Shown one piece after another: positions 1 to 9,398 of a DNA stretch of 23,710 nucleotides (positions within the stretch are counted from its first letter, which is position 1; each line of letters starts with the position of its first letter). The translations under genes were made by a program, and so were the position numbers. The stretch is from the NCBI GenBank assembly GCA_031256755.1, contig JAIRPZ010000255.1:1-23710 (forward strand), given 5' to 3'. The notes under the pieces were generated by a model, which was given only the letters and a program-made list of their open reading frames with translations, was not told the origin of the DNA and made no database searches. This DNA comes from Planctomycetaceae bacterium (GTDB taxonomy: Bacteria; Planctomycetota; Planctomycetia; Pirellulales; Thermoguttaceae).

Positions 1-5
1 GAGCA

Positions 6-202
6 TTAAAACTCGTTTTTCGCGAAAGGGTAGAAAAGATGATAACGACAATTTTTGAAGAAAAGTATTTCATCCGCCGCCGGCAAGTGCTGCCGGAACT
101 TGTCCGCCGCATTGGGAACGTTGCGGTTCGGGAAAAAATTTTGAGTTTGTGCCATTGTTTGTCGGTCAATTCCAGACCGGTTTTATATGTCCGTTTTTTC
201 AT
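6..202 (-). CDS. Small unknown protein, apparently split over two frames at a T6 run
   Basis: Function not recognised. An ATG at 202-200 is preceded by GGAGG (213-209, spacing 6) and by a good promoter at 231-259, so this is one of the best-supported starts in the window. The first 20 or so codons (MKKRTYKTGLELTDKQWHKL) use the codons typical of neighbouring genes. After the T6 run (complement of 133-138) that frame becomes odd, rich in Arg, Ser and Thr, and stays open to the window edge. The overlapping frame then looks coding (NVPNAADKFRQHLPAADE) and stops with TAA at 8-6. One extra T would join the two into a 65-residue protein. The second frame also has its own ATG at 155-153, giving 49 residues. 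Either a real or artefactual frameshift or two overlapping small ORFs is possible. The heptamer phase does not fit a canonical -1 slippery site. Divergent from the symporter gene. Confidence 0.4.
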
Positions 203-230
203 AAATCGCCTCCGTGCGGATATTGGCTTT

Positions 231-259
231 ATCATAACTTCCCGTAAAATAAAGAACAA
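231..259 (-). promoter_or_regulatory. Sigma70-like promoter of the leftward small gene
   Basis: On the minus strand TTGTTC (259-254), a 17-base spacer and TATGAT (236-231). Predicted transcription would start near 225, giving a leader of about 22 bases that carries the GGAGG site before the ATG at 202. Confidence 0.55.
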
Positions 260-329
260 GATTGGTTATGAAGTCGGTTCTAACAAAAAATAAGAAAAAT
301 ACAAGAAGACGTTGCTGAAATACGCACTG

Positions 330-357
330 TTGAAATACACGCCGGACAAGGTATAAT
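330..357 (+). promoter_or_regulatory. Sigma70-like promoter of the symporter gene
   Basis: TTGAAA (330-335), 16-base spacer, perfect TATAAT (352-357). The predicted transcription start is near 364. The -35 overlaps the second of two direct TGAAATAC copies (316-323 and 331-338), which could be a regulator site or chance. Confidence 0.65.
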
Positions 358-401
358 TCTTTTTTCCGGTGTGCTGTTTTCTTTCTGTTTTTTATTCCGC
401 A

Positions 402-2378
402 ATGGCTTTTTCCGCTTTTCCTGTTTTCGCTCAAGTCCCGTCCGCCGCACTCGGTGGCATTGATTGGCTGACGCTCGCCGCTTATTTCGGTATTCTGCTC
501 ACCGTCGCATGGTATGTCGTCCGCCAGAAAACCGATACTTCACAGGATTATTTTCTCGCCGGTAAAAAAGCAACATGGATTGTTATCGGCGCATCGCTTT
601 TCGCTTCCAATATCGGCAGTGAACACCTCGTCGGTCTTGCCGGTACCGGCGCAAGCGACGGAATGGCGATGGCTCATTACGAACTCCACGCATGGTGCCT
701 CCTTGTTCTCGGCTGGATAATGGTGCCGTTTTATGAACGCAGTTGCGTCTATACCATGCCGGAGTTTCTCGAAAAACGTTATTGCAGTGCCGCAAGATGG
801 TTTCTCTCCCTCATTTCCCTCATCGCTTATATTCTGACAAAGATTTCCGTTACGTTATTTGCCGGCGGCATTGTGTTCAAAGCGTTGTTTCCTGCCGAAC
901 TGATACCGGGCATCGATAATTTTTGGGTCGGGGCAGTCGGAATGGTTGTCGTTACCGGCATTTACACAGTTCTCGGCGGTCTCCGCGCGGTTCTCTTTAC
1001 CGATTTGTTTCAGACATCCGTGCTGATTATCGGTTCGGCGTGCGTTCTGTTCATCGGCTTATATCAGGTCGGCGGCTGGGAAAAACTCAAAGAAACCGTC
1101 CAAGGGCAAGACCGAATTTACGGATATAAAATTGCCGTATCGGTCGAGAACGGAGTGCCGGCAGCGTTTCATCAAGACGTGAAAACAGGAAAAGACATCA
1201 TCCTGAAACGTCCGAAAGCCGCTGATGATAAACGTAACAGAAATTGGGTAAGCACTTCTGAATTAACGCAAGAAGATGTTGCGCAAATACAAGACCGGCT
1301 GGATGCCGGTGTAAAAAACGATTTACAAAAGAGCGCAACTCAATCATCATGGGTATCTGCCGGCAAGCGTGAAAAAGCCGACCACTTTAATTTGTGGAAG
1401 CCGAATTCGCATCCGGTTTTTCCTTGGTTCGGTTTGCTGTTCGGTGCGCCGATTGTCGGCTTGTGGTACTGGACAACCGACCAATACATTGTGCAGCGGA
1501 CATTGGCGGCAAAGAATCAGCGTGAAGCGCGGCGGGGAACCATTTTCGGTGCTTATCTGAAAATGACACCGGTTTTTATTTTCATTGTTCCGGGCATGAT
1601 TGCTTACGGTCTTGCGGTGCAGGGGAAAATCGGTGCCGAAGTGCTGTATGAACCGAATCAGGCGTTTCCGATTTTGGTGAAAGAAGTGCTTCCTGCCGGT
1701 TTGAAAGGAATCGTTGTCGGCGGTTTGCTGGCGGCATTGATGAGTTCGCTCGCTTCGGTTTTCAACTCCTGCTCGACTCTTTTCACGATGGACATTTACC
1801 AAAAACTGCACCGGTCGGCAAGCGAGCGGCAATTGGTCTGGGTCGGCAGAATCGCCACCGGCATGATGGTCATCATCGGACTGCTCTGGATTCCGATAAT
1901 CAAAAACATGCCGGGAACACTTTACGGCTATCTGCAAAGCGTTCAGTCCTACATTGCTCCGCCGATAGCGGCGGTCTTTTTTCTCGGCATCTTCGTCAAA
2001 CGGGTCAATGCTTACGGGTGTATGACTGGTCTGACAGCGGGATTTTTGTTCGGAATGGGACGGCTGGCGGCGGAAATTGCGGACAATACCGGTGCATTTC
2101 CGCACCTTTTTGCGGACGGAACGTTCCTGAAATGGTTTGCGGCGACGAGTTACACATTCATCTGCATTTACCTTACGGTACTCTGTTCTGTTTTGATAGC
2201 GGGAGTCAGTTTGCTTACGCCGAAACCGGACGAAAAAGGGCTGGCGGGACTTACCTATTGGACAACGTCTGCGGAACACCGGCAGCAAACGCGGGAGAGT
2301 TGGAACGCGCTTGACATTATCCTGACCGCCGGTCTGCTGGCAATCATCATTTCCATTTACGCCTATTTCACAGGGTAA
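402..2378 (+). CDS. SSS-family sodium/solute symporter (SGLT-like)
   Basis: Integral inner-membrane protein predicted to couple Na+ influx to uptake of a small solute; SGLT-like members usually carry sugars or inositol, but the substrate cannot be read here. The N-terminal segment ASLFASNIGSEHLVGLAGTG and the surrounding helices match the SSS/SLC5 fold, with repeated hydrophobic helices to the C-terminus. The ATG at 402 lies about 38 bases after the predicted transcription start. An in-frame GTG at 369 would add 11 residues and give a signal-peptide-like N-terminus ending FAQ, but leaves only about 5 bases of leader. No clear SD precedes either start. Unusual: about 80-90 hydrophilic residues (roughly codons 235-325) sit between the helix ending near GGWEKLKETV and the conserved HFNLWKP segment, where relatives usually have a short loop. 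Single transcription unit. Confidence 0.9.
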   Translation: MAFSAFPVFAQVPSAALGGIDWLTLAAYFGILLTVAWYVVRQKTDTSQDYFLAGKKATWIVIGASLFASNIGSEHLVGLAGTGASDGMAMAHYELHAWCLLVLGWIMVPFYERSCVYTMPEFLEKRYCSAARWFLSLISLIAYILTKISVTLFAGGIVFKALFPAELIPGIDNFWVGAVGMVVVTGIYTVLGGLRAVLFTDLFQTSVLIIGSACVLFIGLYQVGGWEKLKETVQGQDRIYGYKIAVSVENGVPAAFHQDVKTGKDIILKRPKAADDKRNRNWVSTSELTQEDVAQIQDRLDAGVKNDLQKSATQSSWVSAGKREKADHFNLWKPNSHPVFPWFGLLFGAPIVGLWYWTTDQYIVQRTLAAKNQREARRGTIFGAYLKMTPVFIFIVPGMIAYGLAVQGKIGAEVLYEPNQAFPILVKEVLPAGLKGIVVGGLLAALMSSLASVFNSCSTLFTMDIYQKLHRSASERQLVWVGRIATGMMVIIGLLWIPIIKNMPGTLYGYLQSVQSYIAPPIAAVFFLGIFVKRVNAYGCMTGLTAGFLFGMGRLAAEIADNTGAFPHLFADGTFLKWFAATSYTFICIYLTVLCSVLIAGVSLLTPKPDEKGLAGLTYWTTSAEHRQQTRESWNALDIILTAGLLAIIISIYAYFTG

Positions 2379-2515
2379 CGTACGTGCCGGACACCGGACA
2401 GCGGTTTGGTATGCCGGATGAGAGACAAGAGGCGTTTTCGCGTGATCTTTCTCCCGCTTGCTTCGCTCTGTCCGTGAAAACGGTTCAGAGGTTCCTCGCC
2501 CCCTCCCCTTTTACA

Positions 2516-2531
2516 GACGTTTATCAACGTC
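2516..2531. promoter_or_regulatory. Perfect 6-bp palindromic hairpin just upstream of a -35 box
   Basis: GACGTT, a 4-base loop (TATC) and AACGTC, ending four bases before the -35 of the next gene. It could be an operator for the propeller gene or a weak terminator of the symporter gene. Only GTCTTT follows, so terminator function is doubtful. The rest of the 2379-2603 gap shows no coding signal. Confidence 0.3.
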
Positions 2532-2534
2532 GTC

Positions 2535-2563
2535 TTTACCTGAACGATAAAATCGTGTATAAT
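2535..2563 (+). promoter_or_regulatory. Sigma70-like promoter of the propeller gene
   Basis: TTTACC (2535-2540), 17-base spacer, perfect TATAAT (2558-2563). Predicted transcription starts near 2570, about 34 bases before the ATG at 2604. Confidence 0.6.
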
Positions 2564-2603
2564 AAGGCATGGAAGTAAAGTTTTCATTTTGAGGAAATTG
2601 ATT

Positions 2604-5600
2604 ATGCGTTCCTGTCTGCAATTCCGGTTTTTCCCGTTATTTTTTCTGTTTTTGCTCCTTGCCGTTCCGTTTACCGGCAGTTTTGTACAAGCACTTGAAC
2701 GATTAGAGATGAAAGAAGCCGCTGCGCCGGCAAAACCTGATCCTGCGGAAACAGAAGTGCCGAAAGCCGAAGAAGGAGAAAAAACAGGTAAAGACGGAGA
2801 AGAAAAGAAGGACAGAGAAGACCAGATGTCCCTCGGCAATCCGATTTACGAATCCCTTTTCGCCGCAGAGCGGACAATTATACGCCGGTTTGAACAAGCC
2901 CAGCGGCTTTTAGAGGCAGGACGGTCTGCCGAAGCCGTCCAATTATTCGGCAGCGTCCTCGAAAATGCACCGCCTTCGTTTGTCCCGCCGGAAAAAACAA
3001 ACGGAGATACACTGCGCACCCTCGACCAAACAATGAACGATCAGTTTTTGCAGATGCTGCGGGAATGTCCCAAAGAAGTGCTGCAATCCTATCTGTTTCA
3101 ATACGAAGCCGTTGCGAAACGGCTGCTGGAAAATGCCGCCGCTGCCGGTTCGATCCGCGATGTCTGCGAGGTTGCCCAAAAATACTTTGCGACCGAAGCC
3201 GGTGCCGCCGCCGCCTTTCTCGTCGGAACCGAACAAGCAGAGCGGGGCGATTATGCCGCCGCCTTTTTGACCTTCAATAAATTAAAACAATTTCATCCGG
3301 CTTTGCCGAAATCTTTCGAGCCGGCTCTTTCCGAAACCGTAAAAAAACTGCAATCCATTTTGGATCAGCAAAAAAACGGACAACGGAAAGAAGAAACGGT
3401 CTCCGAAGCCGACTGGATTGAATGGTCCGGCTGGCGTATTCCAACCGGATCGCCTGCCCACAATCCGAACACAAAAGCATCGCCGCCGCTGGTCGAAGAA
3501 TGCTGGGAAGTCCCTCTGTTTTCCAGAGTAGAATATGAGCGGGAAGCCGAATTGCTGATGCGGTTAATACGGAAAAATCCTGAATTATACGTTCCGACCG
3601 CCCAGCCGATTGTCGTCGGAAACCGGCTTATTACGAAGAGTTTCTCCGAAATCTTTGCGGTCGACATTGATTCAGGAAAGCGGCTTTGGGCGGTATCGCC
3701 GCCGGAGTTCCAACTGCCCGCCCACATCGCTTCCAATCCGCCGTATAACGAACAACTTCATACAACGCTGCGGTTGTTCGGCTGGCATAACCGCATTGCC
3801 CAGCAGTTGTCAAGCGACGGCGAACGGTTTTATTCCATCGAAGATCACGAATTAATCTCCATGCGTGATTACGGCAACAGACCGATGCTGCGGGACGGAA
3901 AAATTGAAGACAAACGCTACGCAGCAGGGAACACGCTGACCGCACGCGATGTGAAAACCGGACAAATTGTCTGGCAAATCGGTAAATATCCTTATGCCCA
4001 AAAATATCTTAATCTTGCCATTGCGGAATCGGATAAAGCAGCAGCGGCAGATACGCGGACAGCGCAGGAAAAACAGGAGGCACTGGCAAACCGGAGAATG
4101 GTAAAAGGGTTTGCGGAAGAGCAGGTTGTCGTTGACGACAGCCGGTTCACGGAAGATGAACTCGCTTTTCGGGAAACATGGTTTCTCGGTGCCCCGCTGC
4201 CGCTGCACAACCGGCTTTATATCATCGGGGAAAATGACGGTATCGTTCAACTTTTTGTCCTCGAAAACGGAACAGGAAAACTGATCGCACGGCTGCCGCT
4301 GGCGCAGGCATTAACTTCCGCTTCAGCGGCAACGGGCGTTATCCGGCGGTCTTATCCGCTTTTTCCGGCGGCTGCGGGCGGAATTTTACTTTGCCCAACA
4401 AGCAGCGGGCTGATTGTTGCCGTTGATGTCATGACCATTACCCCCCTTTGGTGCTTCACTTATTTGCCTGCCGCAGAAAATGAAGAAGATGATACAAACG
4501 GCAACGGCAGGCAAAAGATGAGAATGATGCGGAAAGGTATGCAGTTATGGCCCGGCATGCAGTTAAACGATGCACTTGTCAACCAAGTTTACAACGAAAG
4601 AGGATGGCAGGTGCCGACCATTATGGTTGACCGCCAAAGAGTGCTAATCACACCGGCAGACCGAACAGCAATCTATTGCCTCGATCTTTTAACCGGTAAA
4701 CTCCTTTGGGAAAAGCCGTCCGTTCCCGTTCAGGACAATTTGCCGACGATGCAGGCACAGCAGATGCCGGGTGCTGTTCCAAACAAGCCGGCTGCGGAAA
4801 CGAAAAAGAACAAAACGCCGGCCGGCATCGGGAAAAATGACGCTTTGTATGTTGCGTGTATTCACAACAACAAGGTCTTTACGGTCGGCGCACAAAAAAT
4901 CTCTGCCTACGATATGGATACCGGTGCCGCGGTCAAATTCGGCGGTCATTTTCCGACCGGTCTGCTTCCGGCAGGGACAGGTATTCACCATGACAATCAA
5001 TATATGATTCCCTTTTCAGGCGGTTATCTGGCACTTTTCAATCTCGACAGCGGAGAGACCGCGTGGATGAATGCTGACGGTTCTGCCGGTACACCGGCAG
5101 TCCCGGAGAACGATGCAGAGGTTCAGACAAACAAGAGTGATCCGAATAACCACTTGGCACCAAACGGTCTCATTCTCCGTGTCGGCGGCGGTTTCAGCAG
5201 GACTGCCGCTTATCCGAACCGAAACGACGGAACGGCTGTTTTTGCTCCCGATTTGGTGGCCAACGGCATTTTCCCGAAAGTTACCCAATACGGAAACCTC
5301 GTCGGCGTAAAGGGAATGATTTTTTCACAAACTGCCGTGCAGATCGCGGCATTTGAGCAAAAAGAAACGCTGCGGCATCAGGCGGAAGACCTCCTCAAAA
5401 AAGATACCGGTAATGCCGATGCGCTCTTCGATCTGGCGAAAATAAAGAAATCCGAAAAGCAAAATACGGAAGCACTCGAACTTTTGCGCCGGTCGCTGGC
5501 AAAAAAGAAAATTCCGGAAGCCGTCGAAATGTTAAAAGACATTCTGCTGGAATCTATCCGAAATCAATATCGTGAAAATCCTGACATTGCCAAAGAGATC

Positions 5601-8144
5601 GAATCGCTGGCTTTGTTTCCCGAAGATTTAGGGAATATTCTCTATGCGCAGATTGAGGGAATGATCAAATCGCAGCAAACAGCCGATATGAAACGCACCA
5701 TCGAAAAGGTTTTGGCAACCGCGGGCAGTCCGCCAACCCTCGTTTCGATCGGTAAAGATCACTCTGCGCAACTTTACCGGGCTGTCGGAAGTTTGCTGGA
5801 AAAATACCAGCGGGAACAGGCGGATCCTGCCTTGAAAACCGCATGGGAACAAATGGCGAAGGACTGTTTCAACAGCATTTCAGAGAAAAAATGGTCTTTA
5901 CAGCCGGATGCCGAACAAAAGAAATTTGTTGCCCAGTGGGACAAAAACGTTATGCGGTTTTCGCCTGAAATCAATACATGGCAAGCCTTTACGGAGATAT
6001 TCCGCCATACGGAGATCGCCGGCGAAGCCAACCGCAAATTGCAAACGATTTGCGGACAACAAGGGCTGGGATGTTCTTTGGATGCGGAGAAGACACCGGT
6101 TTCGGCTGCGTCTGTCTCGTCTTCCGATCTCTGGAAAAAAGGGAATGTCATCCTTCGGGATGATGTCGCCGACAGCACAGCAGCGGAAAAAGAAAAAGCC
6201 CCGAATACGGTGTCACCGGTACCGGGAAAACCGGCAGAAACCGTACAAGATGAGAATACAAATTTTCGGAACAGACACCTTAATCCGAAAATCGGCAGAG
6301 TTTGTGATGCGCTTGCGAATAATTCCAGCCATATCGTCAATGCCAACGAGATGATGAAGAGTCCGAGAAGCGTTCCGCTGCTGGAACACCGCGGCAGTGC
6401 CAGACCGATATTCCAGTATTTTTTCGAGATCACACAAACCGGAATGCCGTATCTGACCTGTTATGATGTTTCCGGCGAACAGCAATGGCGGCTTGCTTTG
6501 CCGATGCGGGACGGCAACGGATACACGGATAATTTTTACAGCATTCAGCAAACGTTCCTCGGTTTTTTTGATCAAACGATTTATCTTAAAGGAGTCGGTC
6601 ATCTGCTGGTTCTTGTTTGGGAAGATATGTTAGCGGCGATCGACACATTGCCGGAGGATCAATCGTCGCCGAAGATTTTGTGGACAAAACGGCTGGATGT
6701 CCGGCTTCCCTGCTTGCAGAACGGTGCGGCGGCGATTCCGGCAACGACATCTTTTCCGAACAGTTCGGTCTATGTGTCCCGGCAAATCGTCTGCTGCCGC
6801 GATTCACGCTATCTCTACGGATTAGACCCCCTGACCGGTCAGACGCTTTGGATTCGGAAAAATCCTCATGACCTCTGTTCCGTTTTCGGTGATCAGGACA
6901 ACCTGTTCCTCGTTTTCCCGGAAACGCTTCAAGCCGTTGCCCTTGATCCGTCAAGCGGAACACGTTTAGCAGGCGGAACGATCCCGCCGGGATGTTTTTA
7001 CGCCTACGGAACAAACTTGCTTTTCCTGAAAAACGAAGCCCAATCCGCCGCAGGGTCCGTATCCATTCATCGCGGCGACCTGCGGGATTTGTATGATAAA
7101 CGCCGTCTTGCTTTGGTGGTTACCGATTCGCCGCAGGGCGGAATCGCTTCTTTGCCTGTGAAAGTCATCCAAAGCGGTCTTGACCCGTCGAGTATTGTGC
7201 AGATGCTCAATGATGATCAATACATGGCGGTGCTGAATTGGGGAAAGAAGTCGCTGCAAATTTTTAATCTTGGTACGTTGGAACCGCTGCTGACCAATGC
7301 CATTTCATTGCCGCTGGACGTAAACGGTGTGAATAATGATGGAAATCCGCAGGCACGAAGGGCGGCGATTATCGCAAATGCTCAAATGATCCAGTACAGC
7401 GGACAAGTGCCTCAGATGCCGGTTGATGTCGAACTTGTGGATGATAAAGTGCTGGTTTCCATTGTAAAGTCGCAAAACCTTCTATTCCGGCAAGAGGAAA
7501 TCAAAAATGCGGGGGGGGCGAAATTCCTCCGGCAGATTCAGCCGATTCACGGGATACCGTCCGCTCCGGTCGGAGAAGGAACGATGATGCTGTACGATAA
7601 AAACGGCAAAACATGTTGGGAAAAACCTGCTGAAATCAAAAACTGGTTCCGGCTTTTGAATATTCCTGATAACCTGCCGATACAAATCTTTGTCGTTTCG
7701 GTAAACGACCGGGAAGCGACAACCAACCGGTCGCACATGATGTTCGGTCTGATGGGTGTTGATAAACGGACGGGAAACATCCGGTTCAAAAAACTGGTTC
7801 CGCCCAATGTTCCGAATGACAGCGGGTATTTATTGCAGGACTTTCGGGTTGCCGCCAATCCGCATAAACAGGAAATCCTGTTTATGACGGCAAGAGGAAA
7901 ACGCATCATTCGGGCGGTTTTCACGGACGATGCCGTACCTGCTTCGGAAAATGACAAAGAGGATGGAAAATCGTCCAATTTCAAAGGTGATCCGTCAAAA
8001 GACCCGACGGCTGTCAAACCGCCGGAGGAACGTCCGGCAGTATTGCTGCCGCAACGAAACATCAACATTCAACATATAGAAAAAATCATTATCAATGGTG
8101 TCGAAGTCAAGCGTACAGAAATAAAGCGAGAAATACAGCGGTGA
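2604..8144 (+). CDS. Giant secreted PQQ-like beta-propeller / TPR protein
   Basis: A protein of 1846 residues, probably exported. The ATG at 2604 is preceded by GAGGA (2591-2595, spacing 8); an in-frame TTG at 2589 is less likely. The N-terminus has a hydrophobic signal sequence (MRSCLQFRFFPLFFLFLLLA) and then a Lys/Glu-rich linker. Blade-type repeats of the pattern LDxxTGxxLW recur near residues 353 (VDIDSGKRLW), 450, 552, 610, 695 (LDLLTGKLLW), 770 and 815. A helical TPR-like stretch lies near 925-990. A second propeller includes LDPLTGQTLW near 1407. The C-terminus is charged. Such repeats are typical of BamB/quinoprotein-like folds, here most likely scaffolding or binding rather than PQQ enzymology; no catalytic signature was identified. 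A G8 run at 7511-7518 lies inside the frame. Large proteins of this build are common in planctomycetes. Confidence 0.85.
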   Translation: MRSCLQFRFFPLFFLFLLLAVPFTGSFVQALERLEMKEAAAPAKPDPAETEVPKAEEGEKTGKDGEEKKDREDQMSLGNPIYESLFAAERTIIRRFEQAQRLLEAGRSAEAVQLFGSVLENAPPSFVPPEKTNGDTLRTLDQTMNDQFLQMLRECPKEVLQSYLFQYEAVAKRLLENAAAAGSIRDVCEVAQKYFATEAGAAAAFLVGTEQAERGDYAAAFLTFNKLKQFHPALPKSFEPALSETVKKLQSILDQQKNGQRKEETVSEADWIEWSGWRIPTGSPAHNPNTKASPPLVEECWEVPLFSRVEYEREAELLMRLIRKNPELYVPTAQPIVVGNRLITKSFSEIFAVDIDSGKRLWAVSPPEFQLPAHIASNPPYNEQLHTTLRLFGWHNRIAQQLSSDGERFYSIEDHELISMRDYGNRPMLRDGKIEDKRYAAGNTLTARDVKTGQIVWQIGKYPYAQKYLNLAIAESDKAAAADTRTAQEKQEALANRRMVKGFAEEQVVVDDSRFTEDELAFRETWFLGAPLPLHNRLYIIGENDGIVQLFVLENGTGKLIARLPLAQALTSASAATGVIRRSYPLFPAAAGGILLCPTSSGLIVAVDVMTITPLWCFTYLPAAENEEDDTNGNGRQKMRMMRKGMQLWPGMQLNDALVNQVYNERGWQVPTIMVDRQRVLITPADRTAIYCLDLLTGKLLWEKPSVPVQDNLPTMQAQQMPGAVPNKPAAETKKNKTPAGIGKNDALYVACIHNNKVFTVGAQKISAYDMDTGAAVKFGGHFPTGLLPAGTGIHHDNQYMIPFSGGYLALFNLDSGETAWMNADGSAGTPAVPENDAEVQTNKSDPNNHLAPNGLILRVGGGFSRTAAYPNRNDGTAVFAPDLVANGIFPKVTQYGNLVGVKGMIFSQTAVQIAAFEQKETLRHQAEDLLKKDTGNADALFDLAKIKKSEKQNTEALELLRRSLAKKKIPEAVEMLKDILLESIRNQYRENPDIAKEIESLALFPEDLGNILYAQIEGMIKSQQTADMKRTIEKVLATAGSPPTLVSIGKDHSAQLYRAVGSLLEKYQREQADPALKTAWEQMAKDCFNSISEKKWSLQPDAEQKKFVAQWDKNVMRFSPEINTWQAFTEIFRHTEIAGEANRKLQTICGQQGLGCSLDAEKTPVSAASVSSSDLWKKGNVILRDDVADSTAAEKEKAPNTVSPVPGKPAETVQDENTNFRNRHLNPKIGRVCDALANNSSHIVNANEMMKSPRSVPLLEHRGSARPIFQYFFEITQTGMPYLTCYDVSGEQQWRLALPMRDGNGYTDNFYSIQQTFLGFFDQTIYLKGVGHLLVLVWEDMLAAIDTLPEDQSSPKILWTKRLDVRLPCLQNGAAAIPATTSFPNSSVYVSRQIVCCRDSRYLYGLDPLTGQTLWIRKNPHDLCSVFGDQDNLFLVFPETLQAVALDPSSGTRLAGGTIPPGCFYAYGTNLLFLKNEAQSAAGSVSIHRGDLRDLYDKRRLALVVTDSPQGGIASLPVKVIQSGLDPSSIVQMLNDDQYMAVLNWGKKSLQIFNLGTLEPLLTNAISLPLDVNGVNNDGNPQARRAAIIANAQMIQYSGQVPQMPVDVELVDDKVLVSIVKSQNLLFRQEEIKNAGGAKFLRQIQPIHGIPSAPVGEGTMMLYDKNGKTCWEKPAEIKNWFRLLNIPDNLPIQIFVVSVNDREATTNRSHMMFGLMGVDKRTGNIRFKKLVPPNVPNDSGYLLQDFRVAANPHKQEILFMTARGKRIIRAVFTDDAVPASENDKEDGKSSNFKGDPSKDPTAVKPPEERPAVLLPQRNINIQHIEKIIINGVEVKRTEIKREIQR

Positions 8145-8170
8145 AAAACATCTGCTGAAGGAAAACAAAC

Positions 8171-8192
8171 GGCAGCGGTCATTTCCGCTGCC
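8171..8192. terminator. Hairpin between convergent genes, probably bidirectional terminator
   Basis: Perfect 8-bp stem GGCAGCGG / CCGCTGCC with a 6-base loop, in the 92-base gap between two converging genes. The T-rich tail is better on the minus strand (GTTTGTTTTC), so it suits the DoxX-like gene best. Confidence 0.6.
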
Positions 8193-8236
8193 GCCGCTTT
8201 CAATGCCCTGCGCTGTGGTTGGATAGGGGACTATTA

Positions 8237-9364
8237 CTATTCTGTTTCGGAAGAACATGCACAGAGGGGACAAATCTTTTTCATGATTTTCTTCCCGCCG
8301 AAGTGATACAGGTAGTAATCCAGCCCTGCCCAGCGTCCTGCCGGAATCGAAGCAAGAAACAGCATCGCAATCATTTCGACCACGTCTTTACTCACGAACA
8401 TAAAGTTCCCGACAGCCGACGGCAGTGCCGGATGAACACCCGGTACCGGAAATGTCGTCAAGACTACGTTAATCAAAAAGATCACGCCGCCGAGACAAGC
8501 GAGACGGTTGCAAAAACCGATCATCATGCAAATGCCGATGGCGGTCAAACCATACATCACGGCTTTATCCATTGCTTCCATTTGGCTTCGGATGCCGATC
8601 ATCTTCATCAGCGTCACGGCACCGGGAATGGAGGCGAGTTGTCCCCACTCCGGTACGGTGGTGATCGCCCCTTGCGAACCGGCAAGTTCCGGTGTTATAA
8701 GCCGGTTTAAGTCGGATTGCAGCCCGTTGCCCATATTGGTCAGCAATTTTGTGTATGTTTTTGCTTCACTGCGGTATTTCCCAGCGGCATCCCAGCGGCG
8801 TTTCTGCTCGCTGGCGGTATCATTGCGGATAGAATTTTTCGTTTCATCGAACCGCTGCCTGCTTTCACGCAGGGCTTTAATTTCTCCGGCGGTATTGACT
8901 GCGCCTTCACGGAGCGATGCGAGGTAACGGTTAAATATCGCTTGTGCTTCTTTTGCCAACTTTTTTGATTCGGCGGCTTCGGGCTGGTCGAGTCCATGGG
9001 TTTGCATAAAGTTGTCAAAATAGGACTGCCAAGCCTTTTCGTACACGATGAATGTTTTAGTCTGAACTTTTTTGCCTCCCTTTTGTACGGTTTTTCCGTC
9101 ATCGCCGAGGACATCAACGTCGGCAATTTCCAACCGGGCAAAGCCGTCAAAATCGGGGAGCATCGCATAGTAAAAATCCGCTGTCGGACCTTTGGCGACA
9201 CCGAGGAAGCCCTCGGCGGAGAATTCCTCGATGGGATCGAATTTATGAATTCCCTCGTAAAAATAATGCCAGCCGATGGCGATTCGGAGCAAAACAACGA
9301 GGACGACGGCGCAATAACAAAGCCGGAAGGGGGTACATTTACTATTCACGGAAATATTGTTCAC
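8237..9364 (-). CDS. DoxX-family membrane protein with long soluble insert
   Basis: 375 residues starting at GTG 9364-9362. One membrane helix lies near residues 15-32 (VVLVVLLRIAIGWHYFYEG), typical of the DoxX start. About 220 mostly hydrophilic residues follow, Lys/Glu/Gln-rich and partly helical. At least two or three further helices lie in the last third (VMYGLTAIGICMMIGFCN and onwards). The C-terminus carries a CPLCAC cluster that could bind metal or be redox active. DoxX proteins are usually near 130-170 residues with four helices, so the insert is the striking part. The family is linked to thiosulfate/quinone oxidation in some archaea and to redox stress in others; the role here is unknown. 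Convergent with the propeller gene and separated from it by a hairpin. Confidence 0.75.
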   Translation of the reverse strand: MNNISVNSKCTPFRLCYCAVVLVVLLRIAIGWHYFYEGIHKFDPIEEFSAEGFLGVAKGPTADFYYAMLPDFDGFARLEIADVDVLGDDGKTVQKGGKKVQTKTFIVYEKAWQSYFDNFMQTHGLDQPEAAESKKLAKEAQAIFNRYLASLREGAVNTAGEIKALRESRQRFDETKNSIRNDTASEQKRRWDAAGKYRSEAKTYTKLLTNMGNGLQSDLNRLITPELAGSQGAITTVPEWGQLASIPGAVTLMKMIGIRSQMEAMDKAVMYGLTAIGICMMIGFCNRLACLGGVIFLINVVLTTFPVPGVHPALPSAVGNFMFVSKDVVEMIAMLFLASIPAGRWAGLDYYLYHFGGKKIMKKICPLCACSSETE

Positions 9365-9398
9365 GGTTTTTTCAAAATGAGCGGAAACGAAAGGGAGT

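Noticed and set aside
100..202. LTDKQW at the start of the small left gene suggests an IS5-type transposase
   Set aside because: The expected Gly-Gly-Arg-Pro and Trp-Arg blocks are absent in every frame, so the likeness is too short.
1347..2288. 313-codon open frame on the minus strand inside the symporter gene
   Set aside because: Arg/Gln/His-rich shadow of a well-conserved transporter; no start signal or family match.
2604..8144. PQQ-dependent dehydrogenase
   Set aside because: Only the blade repeats are seen; the catalytic and cofactor residues of quinoprotein dehydrogenases were not identified.
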